A stretch of 64,000 nt of DNA from Rhizobium sp. Root483D2 (GTDB lineage Bacteria; Pseudomonadota; Alphaproteobacteria; Rhizobiales; Rhizobiaceae): contig NZ_LMFB01000008.1 of the NCBI RefSeq assembly GCF_001426685.1, forward strand, positions 105,458-169,457, in the 5' to 3' direction. The first letter of the stretch is position 1. Each line of letters opens with the position of its first letter. The position numbers and the translations under genes are program-made. Positions 1 to 8,349 of the stretch are shown piece after piece. The notes under the pieces were generated by a model. The model did not search any database, had not been told where the DNA came from, and saw only the letters and a program-made list of their open reading frames with translations.

Positions 1-605
1 TTGTCGCCCGCCATGGTGGCGCCCATCATCATCCAGCCGTTGAGGCCGCCCGGACCGCCGCGCATGCAATAGGCATATTTGCCCGGCAGCTTCTTGATCT
101 TTTCGGCGGCGGCGACAAAGTCGTCCATCGTCTTTGGCGGGCCATCGACACCGGCTTCGGCGAAGATCTTCTTGTTGTAGAACATCGCCCGCAGATAGAA
201 GCCGTAGGGCAGCATATACGCCGTGTCCTTGACGTCGCGGCCGAGTTCCAGCGCGCGATCCGTCAGTTCCGGCGTCTGGTCCCAGGTCTTGAGATAAGGC
301 TCCAGGCTTTCGAGCATGCCGTTATTGGCGTAGAGCGACAGCCAGGTATCCGGCATTTCCATCACATCCGGGATTTCACCTGCCGACACCATCGTGGCGA
401 ACTTCTGGAAGGCTTCGCCCCAGGGCAGCGAGATGATCTCGACCGTGGTGCCGGGATTGGCGGCTTCGAACTTGGCGACGATCGACTTCAGCGTCTCGGT
501 GCGTTCCGGGCTGGTGATGACTTCAACCAGTTTCAGCTTGGTGTCGGCGAGCGCTGTGCCTGCCATCAGCGTGGCGACCAAGGTCGCGGCAATCAGTTTC
601 CTCAT
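1..605 (-). CDS. ABC transporter sugar-type substrate-binding protein, C-terminus beyond window
   Basis: Reading leftward from the ATG at 605, the frame stays open to the window edge (about 201 residues seen). It starts MRKLIAATLVATLMAGTALA, a clear Sec signal peptide with an ALA-type cleavage site. The mature part (KLKLVEVITSPERTETLKSI, later EIPDVMEMPDTWLSLYANNG) is the pattern of family 1 extracellular binding proteins for sugars or glycosides (UgpB/MalE-like). It lies 44 bp after the cystathionine beta-lyase-like gene in the same direction, so the two are probably co-transcribed; permease and ATPase genes are expected to the left of the window. The ligand cannot be read from the sequence. 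Family call is firm, ligand unknown. Confidence 0.85.
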   Translation of the reverse strand, partial: MRKLIAATLVATLMAGTALADTKLKLVEVITSPERTETLKSIVAKFEAANPGTTVEIISLPWGEAFQKFATMVSAGEIPDVMEMPDTWLSLYANNGMLESLEPYLKTWDQTPELTDRALELGRDVKDTAYMLPYGFYLRAMFYNKKIFAEAGVDGPPKTMDDFVAAAEKIKKLPGKYAYCMRGGPGGLNGWMMMGATMAGD

Positions 606-649
606 TTTCGTTTCCCTTTTATTGTTCAAGTGGTTTGCTTGCTGTCGTG

Positions 650-1822
650 TCAGCCTATCGAGGCGGCTGTGATTGCCGCTTCAATATCGCTCCAGAGGGC
701 CTCCGTTCCCTCCAGGCCGACATGGAGCCTTACCGACCGCGGGCTGATGCCGAAGGCGACCGCGGAATTGGGTTGTGCTTTTTGTGAAAGGACGACTTCG
801 CCCGGTACGATCAGGCTTTCGTGGCCGCCCCAGCTGACACCGAGCTTGAACAGCTCAAGGTGATCGGAGAAGGTGCGGACATTGACGCCGTCCTTGAAAA
901 TGAACGAGAATAGGCCGGACGTGCCCTTGAGGCCTGGAGCCAGCTGATTGGCAAGGCCCGGATAGCAGACCGTCTCAATCGCATCGTGCGCCTGCAGGCG
1001 CTTGGCGATTTCGACGGCCGATTGCTCATGCGCCTTCATGCGGATCGGCAACGTGCGCATGCCGCGGATCAGAAGCCAGGCATCGAACGGCGACAGCTTG
1101 CCGCCGAGATAGGGATAGGCTTCCGAGCGGATGCGGCCAATCAACTCTTTGGAGCCCGCAACGACACCGGCGACGACATCGCTGTGGCCACCAAGATATT
1201 TTGAGGCCGAATGGATGACGAGATCGACACCGAGCGCGATCGGCTGCTGGAAGACCGGGCTTGCCCAGCTATTGTCGATGGCACTGATGACGCCATGGCG
1301 CTTGGCGAGCGCTGCAAGGGCTGCGACGTCATGCGTTTGCATGACCCAGCTTGTCGGGCTTTCGAGATAGAGAAACTTTGCGCCTGGCAGGGCCTTGGCG
1401 ACCTCTTCCTCGTCGCGGCCATCGACATAGGTCACCTCGATGCCCATGCGCTTGAAGAAGGTGCCGAACAGGCGGTAGGCATCAGGATAAAGATGCTTGA
1501 CGGCAACGATGCGGTCTCCGGGCTCAACGAAGGACAGCACCGTCGATGAGATGGCCGACATGCCGCTGGCAAAGCCGATGGCGTCTTCGGCGCCTTCGAG
1601 TTTCGCCAGCATGTCCTCGAAAATCCGCACGGTCGGGTTCAGGCCGCGCGTATAGATCGGCCGGACCTTTTCGCCGCGATAGGAAGCGACCATGTCGTCA
1701 TAATCGGTGAAGGTGAACAGCGACGTCTGCACGATCGGCGGCACGACGGCATCATAGGCATTGCTCACGTCATGGGCGACGATGAGGGAGGCTTCTTCGA
1801 ACGGATCGAACCCGTTGCTCAT
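650..1822 (-). CDS. Cystathionine beta-lyase-like PLP enzyme (Cys/Met metabolism family)
   Basis: 390 residues, the usual length of the family. It carries YTRGLNPTVRIFE (about residues 57-69), FASGMSAISS, and the PLP-lysine motif SASKYLGGHSD with Lys at about 208. The GHSD ending of that motif favours a cystathionine beta-lyase over gamma-synthases, but PLP enzymes of this family act on many S- or O-substituted amino acids. The start codon overlaps the stop of the GntR gene by four bases (ATGA), so the two are translationally coupled. Next comes an ABC binding protein gene. The context, with its own regulator and importer, suggests catabolism of an imported thio-amino acid or cysteine conjugate rather than methionine biosynthesis; that is inference. 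Confidence 0.85.
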   Translation of the reverse strand: MSNGFDPFEEASLIVAHDVSNAYDAVVPPIVQTSLFTFTDYDDMVASYRGEKVRPIYTRGLNPTVRIFEDMLAKLEGAEDAIGFASGMSAISSTVLSFVEPGDRIVAVKHLYPDAYRLFGTFFKRMGIEVTYVDGRDEEEVAKALPGAKFLYLESPTSWVMQTHDVAALAALAKRHGVISAIDNSWASPVFQQPIALGVDLVIHSASKYLGGHSDVVAGVVAGSKELIGRIRSEAYPYLGGKLSPFDAWLLIRGMRTLPIRMKAHEQSAVEIAKRLQAHDAIETVCYPGLANQLAPGLKGTSGLFSFIFKDGVNVRTFSDHLELFKLGVSWGGHESLIVPGEVVLSQKAQPNSAVAFGISPRSVRLHVGLEGTEALWSDIEAAITAASIG

Positions 1823-2538
1823 TTGGACATTTCCTTGATGTCTTCCTCGACGATCGCGAGGATTTTCAGTGTTTCGCTGCGGGCGGCTTCAGGGTCCTGG
1901 GCCGCGATCGCATCGAAGAGAGTGCGGTGGAACGGAAAGGAGCGGCGGGCAAAGTCCGGCCGGTCGAAAGGCTTTTCCCAAAAACGCTCGAAAGCGCCGC
2001 GCATCTGTTCGAGCAGCTGCTTGAACAGCGGATTGTGGGTGGCGTCGTAAATGGCAAGATGGAAGGCAAGGTCTTCCGGCCCGGATGTGCCCTTGGAGAG
2101 ATGCACCCGTTCCATCTCGTTGAGCTTCTCCTCGATCATCCGCACGTCCTGCGCTGTGCGGACGCGGGCGGCAACCATGCCGGCTTCCGCCTCGATGCCG
2201 CGGCGCACCTGCAGGGTCATCAAAAGCACGTCGCGCAGATGCGTGGTGTCCAGCGACAGAGGCATGTGGATCGTGGTGCCGGAAATCGGCTTCAACAGGT
2301 AGGTGCCGCTGCCCTTGCGGGCCTCGACGACGCCGAGTGCCTGGAAATGGCGGATGACTTCGCGGATGGTCGAGCGGCCGACGGCAAGCGCACTCATCAG
2401 CTCGCGCTCGGCCGGAAGACGGTCGCCCGGAACAAGGTTGGAGCGCTGGATGTAATCGGCAAGCGCCGCCGTCACCTGCTGCGCCCGGTCGGCCGGGGGC
2501 AGGGGGACAAGCGCTGCTCTTGCATCCAAATGCTTCAT
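1819..2538 (-). CDS. GntR/FadR-family (FCD) transcriptional regulator
   Basis: 239 residues from the ATG at 2538, chosen because GGAAAG lies about 6-7 bases upstream; the frame is open further upstream but with no better ribosome binding site. The N-terminal winged helix shows LVPGDRLPAERELMSALAVG and STIREVIRHFQALGVVEARK, typical of FadR-type GntR proteins. The C-terminal half is the all-helical FCD ligand domain (DLAFHLAIYDATHNPLFKQL). It is the first gene of a minus-strand operon with the PLP lyase and the ABC binding protein and is likely their local regulator, responding to the pathway substrate. Effector unknown. Confidence 0.9.
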   Translation of the reverse strand: MKHLDARAALVPLPPADRAQQVTAALADYIQRSNLVPGDRLPAERELMSALAVGRSTIREVIRHFQALGVVEARKGSGTYLLKPISGTTIHMPLSLDTTHLRDVLLMTLQVRRGIEAEAGMVAARVRTAQDVRMIEEKLNEMERVHLSKGTSGPEDLAFHLAIYDATHNPLFKQLLEQMRGAFERFWEKPFDRPDFARRSFPFHRTLFDAIAAQDPEAARSETLKILAIVEEDIKEMSK

Positions 2539-2762
2539 CGTCCGCTTTCCAGCCGAAACCAGAATTGGTCTGACATCTGAGCAATAGTGCAAATCATGAC
2601 GCTGCCGTCAAGCGCGTTTATCCGGCGCTGATGAAAGCTGTGTGGAGTAGGGGACACGTTTGGATGGGTGATCCGGTCTGCTGGCACACAAGAGGAAGGG
2701 ATTCACCAGACAGGGGACGCCGTCCTCCCGCGAAGAACAATAGAACCCAGCCTGTCATTCAT

Positions 2763-3761
2763 TCAGGGAATGTCACTGGGCGTTACTGCCGCTGAATCCG
2801 CAAGCCCTGCAGGATAGGTACGGCCGCTCAGCGGTACCGCGTCGATCGCGGCAACCAGTCTGTCCACCAGCAGATTTTCGGCGCGGCTGCCGCGCGCAAA
2901 CCGCCGGGTGACTAGGTAGACATCGGCGGCGGGCGGGTTTTCGTAGGGCGGCAATTGCCAGAGTTGCCGCGCCTCGATATCGGCGGCGACGACATGGATA
3001 GGGAGCGGCCCGAAGCCGAAACCGACTTTGATCAGCCGCTTGACCTCTTCGAGATTGGTGAAAAGACCAAGCACCTGGCCGCTGAAATTTTCCCGCTGCC
3101 GCAGCCGGGCGACCGGTGCGAGTGCGCCGCCGAGGTGATCGGTCTTGAAGGATACGTAATCAAGCGTAGCGAGATCGGCAGTCTGCGTCCCGCGTTTGCC
3201 GAACAGCGGATGACCGGGGGCGCAGAAAAAGCCGAAATGCTCGCGATAGAGCACGGTGTAGTCCAGTTCCGGGTGCTTTTCATGGGCAAGACAGATGCCG
3301 AGGCAGGCTTCGCCGGACAGGACATTCTCGATCACCGTTTGGCTGGCGGAGACCGTGGTGGAGAAACTGACACGCGGAAACGTCCTGTGGAAGTCGGCCA
3401 GGAACCGGTCGAGGAACGGGCATTCGATATGGCTGGCAAAGGCCATCTCCACATGGCCGGTCACCAGATCCGGATCGTCCTTCACGAGATCCGGCAGGCC
3501 GTTGACGATGTTGAACATGGTCTGGCATTCGGCATAGAGCCGGGTTCCTGCCGGCGTCGTGCGGAAATGGTTGGAGGCGCGGTCGATCAGGCGGCAGGCC
3601 ATATGCTCTTCGAGGCGGCGCAGCGCATTGCTGATGGTCGGCTGCTTCAGCGACAGCCGGTTGCCCGCAGCCGTCAGGCTCTTTTCCTCGACGATCACCG
3701 TGAAGGTGCGCAGGAGGTTCCAGTCGATCTCCCAGACAAAACGGCGTCTTGGGCTGGCCAT
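2763..3761 (-). CDS. LysR-family transcriptional regulator
   Basis: 332 residues. The start at 3761 has GAGGTG five bases upstream. The N-terminal helix-turn-helix includes NRLSLKQPTISNALRRLEEH; the rest is the LysR effector domain. It lies divergently, 108 bp from the start of the hydrolase/aminotransferase operon at 3870-9375, so it is the presumed activator of that operon. It is clearly homologous along its length to the LysR at 44280-45239 (shared WE(I/L)DWNLLRTF, SNALRRLE, REHFGFFC versus REFFGFFC, GPLPIHV versus GPLPLHV). The pair therefore probably sense related ligands; this second gene sits beside an amino acid transporter. Confidence 0.92.
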   Translation of the reverse strand: MASPRRRFVWEIDWNLLRTFTVIVEEKSLTAAGNRLSLKQPTISNALRRLEEHMACRLIDRASNHFRTTPAGTRLYAECQTMFNIVNGLPDLVKDDPDLVTGHVEMAFASHIECPFLDRFLADFHRTFPRVSFSTTVSASQTVIENVLSGEACLGICLAHEKHPELDYTVLYREHFGFFCAPGHPLFGKRGTQTADLATLDYVSFKTDHLGGALAPVARLRQRENFSGQVLGLFTNLEEVKRLIKVGFGFGPLPIHVVAADIEARQLWQLPPYENPPAADVYLVTRRFARGSRAENLLVDRLVAAIDAVPLSGRTYPAGLADSAAVTPSDIP

Positions 3762-3770
3762 GGGTCACCT

Positions 3771-3787
3771 CATTCATTTGGTGAATG
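3771..3787. promoter_or_regulatory. Candidate LysR operator
   Basis: Perfect inverted repeat CATTCA-TTTGG-TGAATG, containing a T-N11-A core. It lies 10 bp before the start of the LysR gene and 83 bp before the divergent operon. A second, imperfect half (TTCACCTAA, 3796-3804) mirrors the TTGGTGAA of the first. This is the usual position for a LysR recognition site that also autoregulates. Confidence 0.5.
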
Positions 3788-3869
3788 CTGGTCCTTCACC
3801 TAATGTATTTGTCGGGTGGAGTCCATTGTGGTTTGATCATCGTGGACCGACGACCCAGCGAGGCATGAC

Positions 3870-5507
3870 GTGACCGATCAAGACCCAGTTTTCCCCGATT
3901 TCGGATTGACCCCGGAGCAGCGGCACCAGGCCGTTCGCGGTCACTATTACGAATATCCGGGCATGGACGGCGCCCGTGGCGAAATCTGGTGCTACACACG
4001 GTCCTATGCCTATGCGCCCGGCGCAATGGTGGACCTGCATATCAGCTCGACCGCGTCCTCCTGCCGTCTGGAAATCGTGCGTGACGGTGCCGCCGAGACC
4101 AGCGTTTATGGCACCGACAATATCGAAACGGTCTGGCAGGAAACGCCGGACCAGGTCTCCGTCACCGGCTGTGGCTGGGAGCCCACTTTTAAGTTTCAGG
4201 TCCATGACAGCTGGCCATCCGGCGCCTATCGCATCACGCTGACGGCTGAAGGGCGCGACGGCAAGCCGATCCAATGTCACCACATGATCATCGTCCTGCC
4301 GAAACCCGGTCCGAAACCCGGCCGCATCCTGCAGGTCGCCGCCACCGGCACCTGGACGGCCTATAATACCTGGGGCGGATCGAACCATTATCAGGGCATT
4401 ACCGGTCCCAACCGCGACAAATATGCGACTACCGTCAGCATCGAGCGGCCGCTTTGCCGCGGCTTTGTCGTACTGCCGCTGGATGCGCCGCGCGTGCCGC
4501 TGGAGGTCAGCCTGCCGCCGGGCACCATCCCGCGGTATCCGCATATGGAATGGGCCTTTGCCAACGGCTATTCGAAGAAATACACCTCGTCCGGCTGGGC
4601 AAGCTATGACAGCCAGTTCTTCCGCTGGGCCGAGCGCGAGGGCTATGGCGTCGATCTGGCCAGCCAGCACGAGTTGCACAACAATCCCGGCATTCTCAAT
4701 GATTACGACTGCGTCGTCTTCGTCGGCCATGACGAATACTGGACCTGGGAAATGCGCGATGCCGTCGATGCCTATGTCGATCAGGGCGGACATGTCGCGC
4801 GCTTTGCCGGCAATTTCATGTGGCAGACGCGGCTTGAAGACGAGGGCCAGCGGCAGGTCTGCTACAAATATGTCGCGCGCAAAGAAGACCCGATCTACCA
4901 AAGCGGCGATGTCACCCGCGCCACCAATTCCTGGGAAGCGCCGGAGATAGGCCGCCCCGGCGCACTGACTTTCGGGCTCAACGCCACCAATGGTGTCTAT
5001 TCCGGCTGGGGCGGCTGCGCGCCGCGCGGCGTGCGCGGTTTCCCGATCTACCGGCCGCGTCACTGGGCCTTTGCCGGAACCGGCCTGTTCTACGGCGACC
5101 TGCTCGGCGCCGACAGCCATATCTATGGCTACGAAGTCGATGGTCTTGCCTATGAGATTCGCTACGGCCTGCCTTATCCGGCAGCTGACAGCGGCGCGCC
5201 GGAGGGGCTGGAAATCCTGGCTCTGGGCATGGCGAGCCAGGTCGAGGAAAGCGATATCCTGACGCGCGAAGATCTGTTTTTCGGCGACGAGGACGGGCGG
5301 TTCATTGCCGAGACGCTCTATGGCGAAGCGAGCGACGAGAACATGGAAAAGGTTCGCTACAGCAACGGCATGATCGTCAACTTCAAGCGCGGCAAGGGCG
5401 AGGTTTTCCACGCTGGGACCTGCGAATGGGTGGCAGGCCTGCTGCGCCGTGACGCCATGGTCGAGCGCGTCACCGCCAATGTGCTGAACCGCTATCTCAA
5501 CCGATAA
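3870..5507 (+). CDS. N,N-dimethylformamidase large-subunit-like amidohydrolase
   Basis: 545 residues from a GTG start with CGAGG about seven bases upstream; the ATG at 3865 is out of frame and closes at once. Recognisable blocks of the dimethylformamidase large-subunit (DMFA2) family are YNTWGGSNHYQG, YGVDLASQHELHNN, VFVGHDEYWTWEMRDAV and FAGNFMWQTR. Known dimethylformamidase large subunits are longer (about 760 residues) and work with a small subunit; no small-subunit gene is visible here, so the substrate is probably another amide or formamide. It is the first gene of a five-gene operon; its role would be to release an amine or amino acid for the downstream aminotransferase. Family call good, substrate unknown. 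Confidence 0.75.
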   Translation: MTDQDPVFPDFGLTPEQRHQAVRGHYYEYPGMDGARGEIWCYTRSYAYAPGAMVDLHISSTASSCRLEIVRDGAAETSVYGTDNIETVWQETPDQVSVTGCGWEPTFKFQVHDSWPSGAYRITLTAEGRDGKPIQCHHMIIVLPKPGPKPGRILQVAATGTWTAYNTWGGSNHYQGITGPNRDKYATTVSIERPLCRGFVVLPLDAPRVPLEVSLPPGTIPRYPHMEWAFANGYSKKYTSSGWASYDSQFFRWAEREGYGVDLASQHELHNNPGILNDYDCVVFVGHDEYWTWEMRDAVDAYVDQGGHVARFAGNFMWQTRLEDEGQRQVCYKYVARKEDPIYQSGDVTRATNSWEAPEIGRPGALTFGLNATNGVYSGWGGCAPRGVRGFPIYRPRHWAFAGTGLFYGDLLGADSHIYGYEVDGLAYEIRYGLPYPAADSGAPEGLEILALGMASQVEESDILTREDLFFGDEDGRFIAETLYGEASDENMEKVRYSNGMIVNFKRGKGEVFHAGTCEWVAGLLRRDAMVERVTANVLNRYLNR

Positions 5508-5529
5508 TTTCACCAAAGAGCAGAGCATC

Positions 5530-6894
5530 ATGACCATCCAAGCCAATGAGCGGCCCGCATCCCATCTCTTCTACGTGACCCGCCTGCGCCGGCCGCTGGT
5601 CGATCGCGCCGAGGGCATTTATTTCTGGACCGCGGACGGCCGCCGCTTCATCGACGGCTCGAGCGGGCCGATGGTCAGCAATATCGGCCACGGCAACCGG
5701 CACGTCATCGATGCCATGAAGCGGCAGATGGAGAAGACGAGCTTTGCCTACCGTCTGCATTTTGAAAACGAGCCGGCCGAAGAGCTGGCCCGGCGGCTCG
5801 CCGGAAAGATGCCTGGCGATCTCGACCGGATCTTTTTCGTCTCCGGCGGTTCGGAAGCCGTGGAATCGGCAATCAAGCTGGCGCGGCAATGGGCAGTGGC
5901 AACCAGCCAGCCGAAGCGCTGGAAAGTGATCTGCCGGTTTCCGTCCTACCATGGCGGCACGATGGGCGCACTTGGCGTGACCGGAGACCTGGCGCTGACT
6001 GAAACCTTTGCGCCGCAGATCCAGCCGATGCCGGCCATTCCGGCTCCGACAGCCTACCGCGACCGCGACAACCTGACGATGGAACAGCGCGGCCTGCGTT
6101 ACGCCGACATGCTGGAGGAGAAAATCCTTGCCGAAGGGCCTGACAGCGTCGTTGCGTTCATCATGGAGCCAATCGGCGGGGCGGCAACGGCAGCGCTTGT
6201 CGCACCCGATAGCTATTTTGCGCGCATCCGCGAAATCTGCGACAAATACGGTATCCTGCTGATCCATGACGAGGTGATGAGCGGCGCGGCGCGCACCGGC
6301 CGCTATCTCGGCGGCGACCACTGGAACTGCAAGCCTGACATCATCACTCTCTCGAAGGGCATCGGCTCCGGCTACGCCGCGCTTGGCGCCATGGTTGCCT
6401 CGTCCAAGCTGGTCAAGCCAGTGCTCGACATGGGCGGCTTCCAGCATGGCTATACCTATGCCGGCAATCCGCTGGCCTGCGCTGCCGGTCTGGCTGTGCT
6501 TGAGGAAATGGAACGGCTTGGCGTCGAAGCCAATGCGGCTGCGATGGGGGATCTGCTGAAATCCGAACTGGAGGGGCTTTCCAGGCGCTTCCCCTTTATA
6601 GCCGGCGTGCGCGGCAAGGGGCTGTTGATCGGCGCCGATCTCGTCGCCGATCCTGTGACCTTTAAATCCTTTCCGAAATCACAGGCGACCAACCAGCGGC
6701 TGCTCGATATCGCCTATGAAAAAGGCCTCATCCTCTATTCGCGCCGTATCCGCGGCGATGGCTACGAGGCCGACAATCTCATTCTGGCCCCGCCGCTGAT
6801 CATCACGGCTCAGGAAATCGGCGATATGGTCTCGATCCTTGGCGATAGTTTCGAGCAGCTGGCACGTGAACTCGACCTGCCGGTGAACGGCTGA
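5530..6894 (+). CDS. Class III PLP aminotransferase
   Basis: 454 residues. Fold-type I class III motifs are FFVSGGSEAVESAIKLARQ (about 102-120), SYHGGTMGALG, ILLIHDEVMSGAARTGR with the PLP aspartate at about 247, and TLSKGIGSGYAALG with the PLP lysine at about 276. Enzymes of this class act on omega-amines and beta-amino acids. It follows the amidohydrolase by 22 bp and precedes a beta-keto acid cleavage enzyme by 10 bp. Transamination of a beta-amino acid gives the beta-keto acid that the next enzyme needs, so EC 2.6.1.65 (6-acetyl-beta-lysine transaminase) is a sensible candidate. That assignment is inference from context. Confidence 0.88.
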   Translation: MTIQANERPASHLFYVTRLRRPLVDRAEGIYFWTADGRRFIDGSSGPMVSNIGHGNRHVIDAMKRQMEKTSFAYRLHFENEPAEELARRLAGKMPGDLDRIFFVSGGSEAVESAIKLARQWAVATSQPKRWKVICRFPSYHGGTMGALGVTGDLALTETFAPQIQPMPAIPAPTAYRDRDNLTMEQRGLRYADMLEEKILAEGPDSVVAFIMEPIGGAATAALVAPDSYFARIREICDKYGILLIHDEVMSGAARTGRYLGGDHWNCKPDIITLSKGIGSGYAALGAMVASSKLVKPVLDMGGFQHGYTYAGNPLACAAGLAVLEEMERLGVEANAAAMGDLLKSELEGLSRRFPFIAGVRGKGLLIGADLVADPVTFKSFPKSQATNQRLLDIAYEKGLILYSRRIRGDGYEADNLILAPPLIITAQEIGDMVSILGDSFEQLARELDLPVNG

Positions 6895-6904
6895 GAGCGC
6901 GATC

Positions 6905-7834
6905 ATGAAGAACAAAGTCATCATCACCTGCGCCGTCACCGGCTCCGTCCACACACCGTCGATGAGCCCCTATCTGCCGGTCACGCCGGACGAGATCGCC
7001 GGACAGGCGATCGCTGCGGCCGAAGCCGGCGCGTCGATCCTGCATCTGCATGCCCGCAATCCAACGGATGGCCGCCCGACCGCCGATCCCGCCGTGTTCA
7101 TGCAATTCCTGCCACGCATCAAGCAGTCGACGGATGCCGTCATCAATATTTCCACCGGCGGCAGCTCGCTGATGACGCTGGACGAGCGCCTGGCCGCCTC
7201 GCTCCAGGCACAGCCGGAAATGTGCTCGCTCAACATGGGCTCGATGAATTTCGGTATTTTCCCGCTCGCCAAGCCCGGCATGGAATGGCAACACGACTGG
7301 GAGCCGCAGCTGCTGGAGGCGACGCGCGGCACGATCTTCAAGAACACCTTTGCCGATATCGAAGATATTCTCAAACGGCTGGGCGAGGGGTGCGGCACGC
7401 GTTTCGAATTCGAATGCTATGATGTCGGCCATCTCTATTCGCTGAAGCATTTCTACGATCGCGGGCTGGTGAAAGGCCCGCTGTTCATCCAGTTCGTGCT
7501 GGGAATTCTCGGCGGCATCGGCGCCGATCCCGACAATCTCAGCCATATGAAGCGCATTGCCGACAAGCTGTTCGGCGCGGACTATCGCTTCTCTGTTCTG
7601 GCGGCCGGCCGCCAGCAGATGCCGCTGATCACCATGGGAGCGGCGATGGGCGGCAATGTGCGGGTCGGGCTCGAAGACAGCCTCTATCTCGGGCGCGGTG
7701 AACTGGCCAAATCCAATGCGGACCAGGTGAGCCGCATCCGCACCATTCTTGAAGCCCTGTCGCTGGACGTCGCGACCCCCGGCGAGGCGCGCGCGATGCT
7801 GGCGCTCAAGGGCGGCGATCGGGTGGGCTTCTGA
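6905..7834 (+). CDS. Beta-keto acid cleavage enzyme (BKACE, DUF849)
   Basis: 309 residues, the family's usual size. BKACE enzymes are zinc TIM barrels that condense a beta-keto acid with acetyl-CoA and release acetoacetate and a shortened acyl-CoA (the first known was 3-keto-5-aminohexanoate cleavage enzyme). Expected zinc ligands are present: His47 and His49 in ILHLHARNP and Glu257 in NVRVGLEDSL. Other family marks are INISTGG and FECYDVGHLYSL. Its stop overlaps the start of the GNAT gene (TGATG), implying coupled expression. The neighbouring aminotransferase, acetyltransferase and deacetylase suggest an acetamido-substituted beta-keto acid as substrate; this is inferred. Confidence 0.9.
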   Translation: MKNKVIITCAVTGSVHTPSMSPYLPVTPDEIAGQAIAAAEAGASILHLHARNPTDGRPTADPAVFMQFLPRIKQSTDAVINISTGGSSLMTLDERLAASLQAQPEMCSLNMGSMNFGIFPLAKPGMEWQHDWEPQLLEATRGTIFKNTFADIEDILKRLGEGCGTRFEFECYDVGHLYSLKHFYDRGLVKGPLFIQFVLGILGGIGADPDNLSHMKRIADKLFGADYRFSVLAAGRQQMPLITMGAAMGGNVRVGLEDSLYLGRGELAKSNADQVSRIRTILEALSLDVATPGEARAMLALKGGDRVGF

Positions 7835-8346
7835 TGGCGGAGCATTCGAACCCGCCCGTAACGATCCGCGTTGCGGCCGCCGAGGACGTGCATCTCATCC
7901 ATGCCGGCCTGCTCATCATCGCCCGGCATCTCGATGCGGAAGGCAAGGTGACTGCGACGCCGGAAGACCTGCGCAAGCATGGTTTCGGGCCAAAGCCTGC
8001 CTTCACCGTTCTGCTGGCGGAATCCGGTGGCGAATTTGCCGGCATGTGTCTGTTTTTTCCAAGCTTTTCCACATGGCGCGGCTGCACCGGCGCCTATATC
8101 CAGGATATTGCCGTCGAAGAACGCTTTCGCGGCACAGGGGTCGGCGTGGCGCTCCTGCGCCACACGGCAGCGCATGTCCGCACCGAGGGGGGCCGCTATC
8201 TGCGCCTGTCGGTCGAAGCGAAGAATGTCTCGGCGCAGCATTTTTATGAGCGGATGGGGCTTGCCTGGTCCAGCGAGGAGCGCATTCATGCGGCCTATGG
8301 CGAGGCTTTCGAAGCGCTGGCCGGAGAGCATGAGAGCGGGGTTTAA
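7834..8346 (+). CDS. GNAT-family N-acetyltransferase
   Basis: 170 residues. The acetyl-CoA binding motif A is visible as QDIAVEERFRGTGVGVALLR (about 89-108), followed by the late motif SVEAKNVSAQHFYERMGL. The gene overlaps the BKACE gene by one base and ends 3 bp before the amidohydrolase gene, so it is in the middle of one operon. An acetyltransferase next to a deacetylase inside a degradative operon points to temporary acetyl protection of an amino group: free amines would otherwise cyclise or be attacked by the wrong transaminase. Beta-lysine N6-acetylation is the known chemistry that fits best; this is inference. Confidence 0.85.
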   Translation: MAEHSNPPVTIRVAAAEDVHLIHAGLLIIARHLDAEGKVTATPEDLRKHGFGPKPAFTVLLAESGGEFAGMCLFFPSFSTWRGCTGAYIQDIAVEERFRGTGVGVALLRHTAAHVRTEGGRYLRLSVEAKNVSAQHFYERMGLAWSSEERIHAAYGEAFEALAGEHESGV

Positions 8347-8349
8347 GCA

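Noticed and set aside
3837..5546. Long open frame (about 569 codons) antisense to the dimethylformamidase-like gene
   Set aside because: Low-complexity composition typical of the reverse frame of a high-GC gene; the plus-strand frame has clear family motifs and a ribosome binding site.
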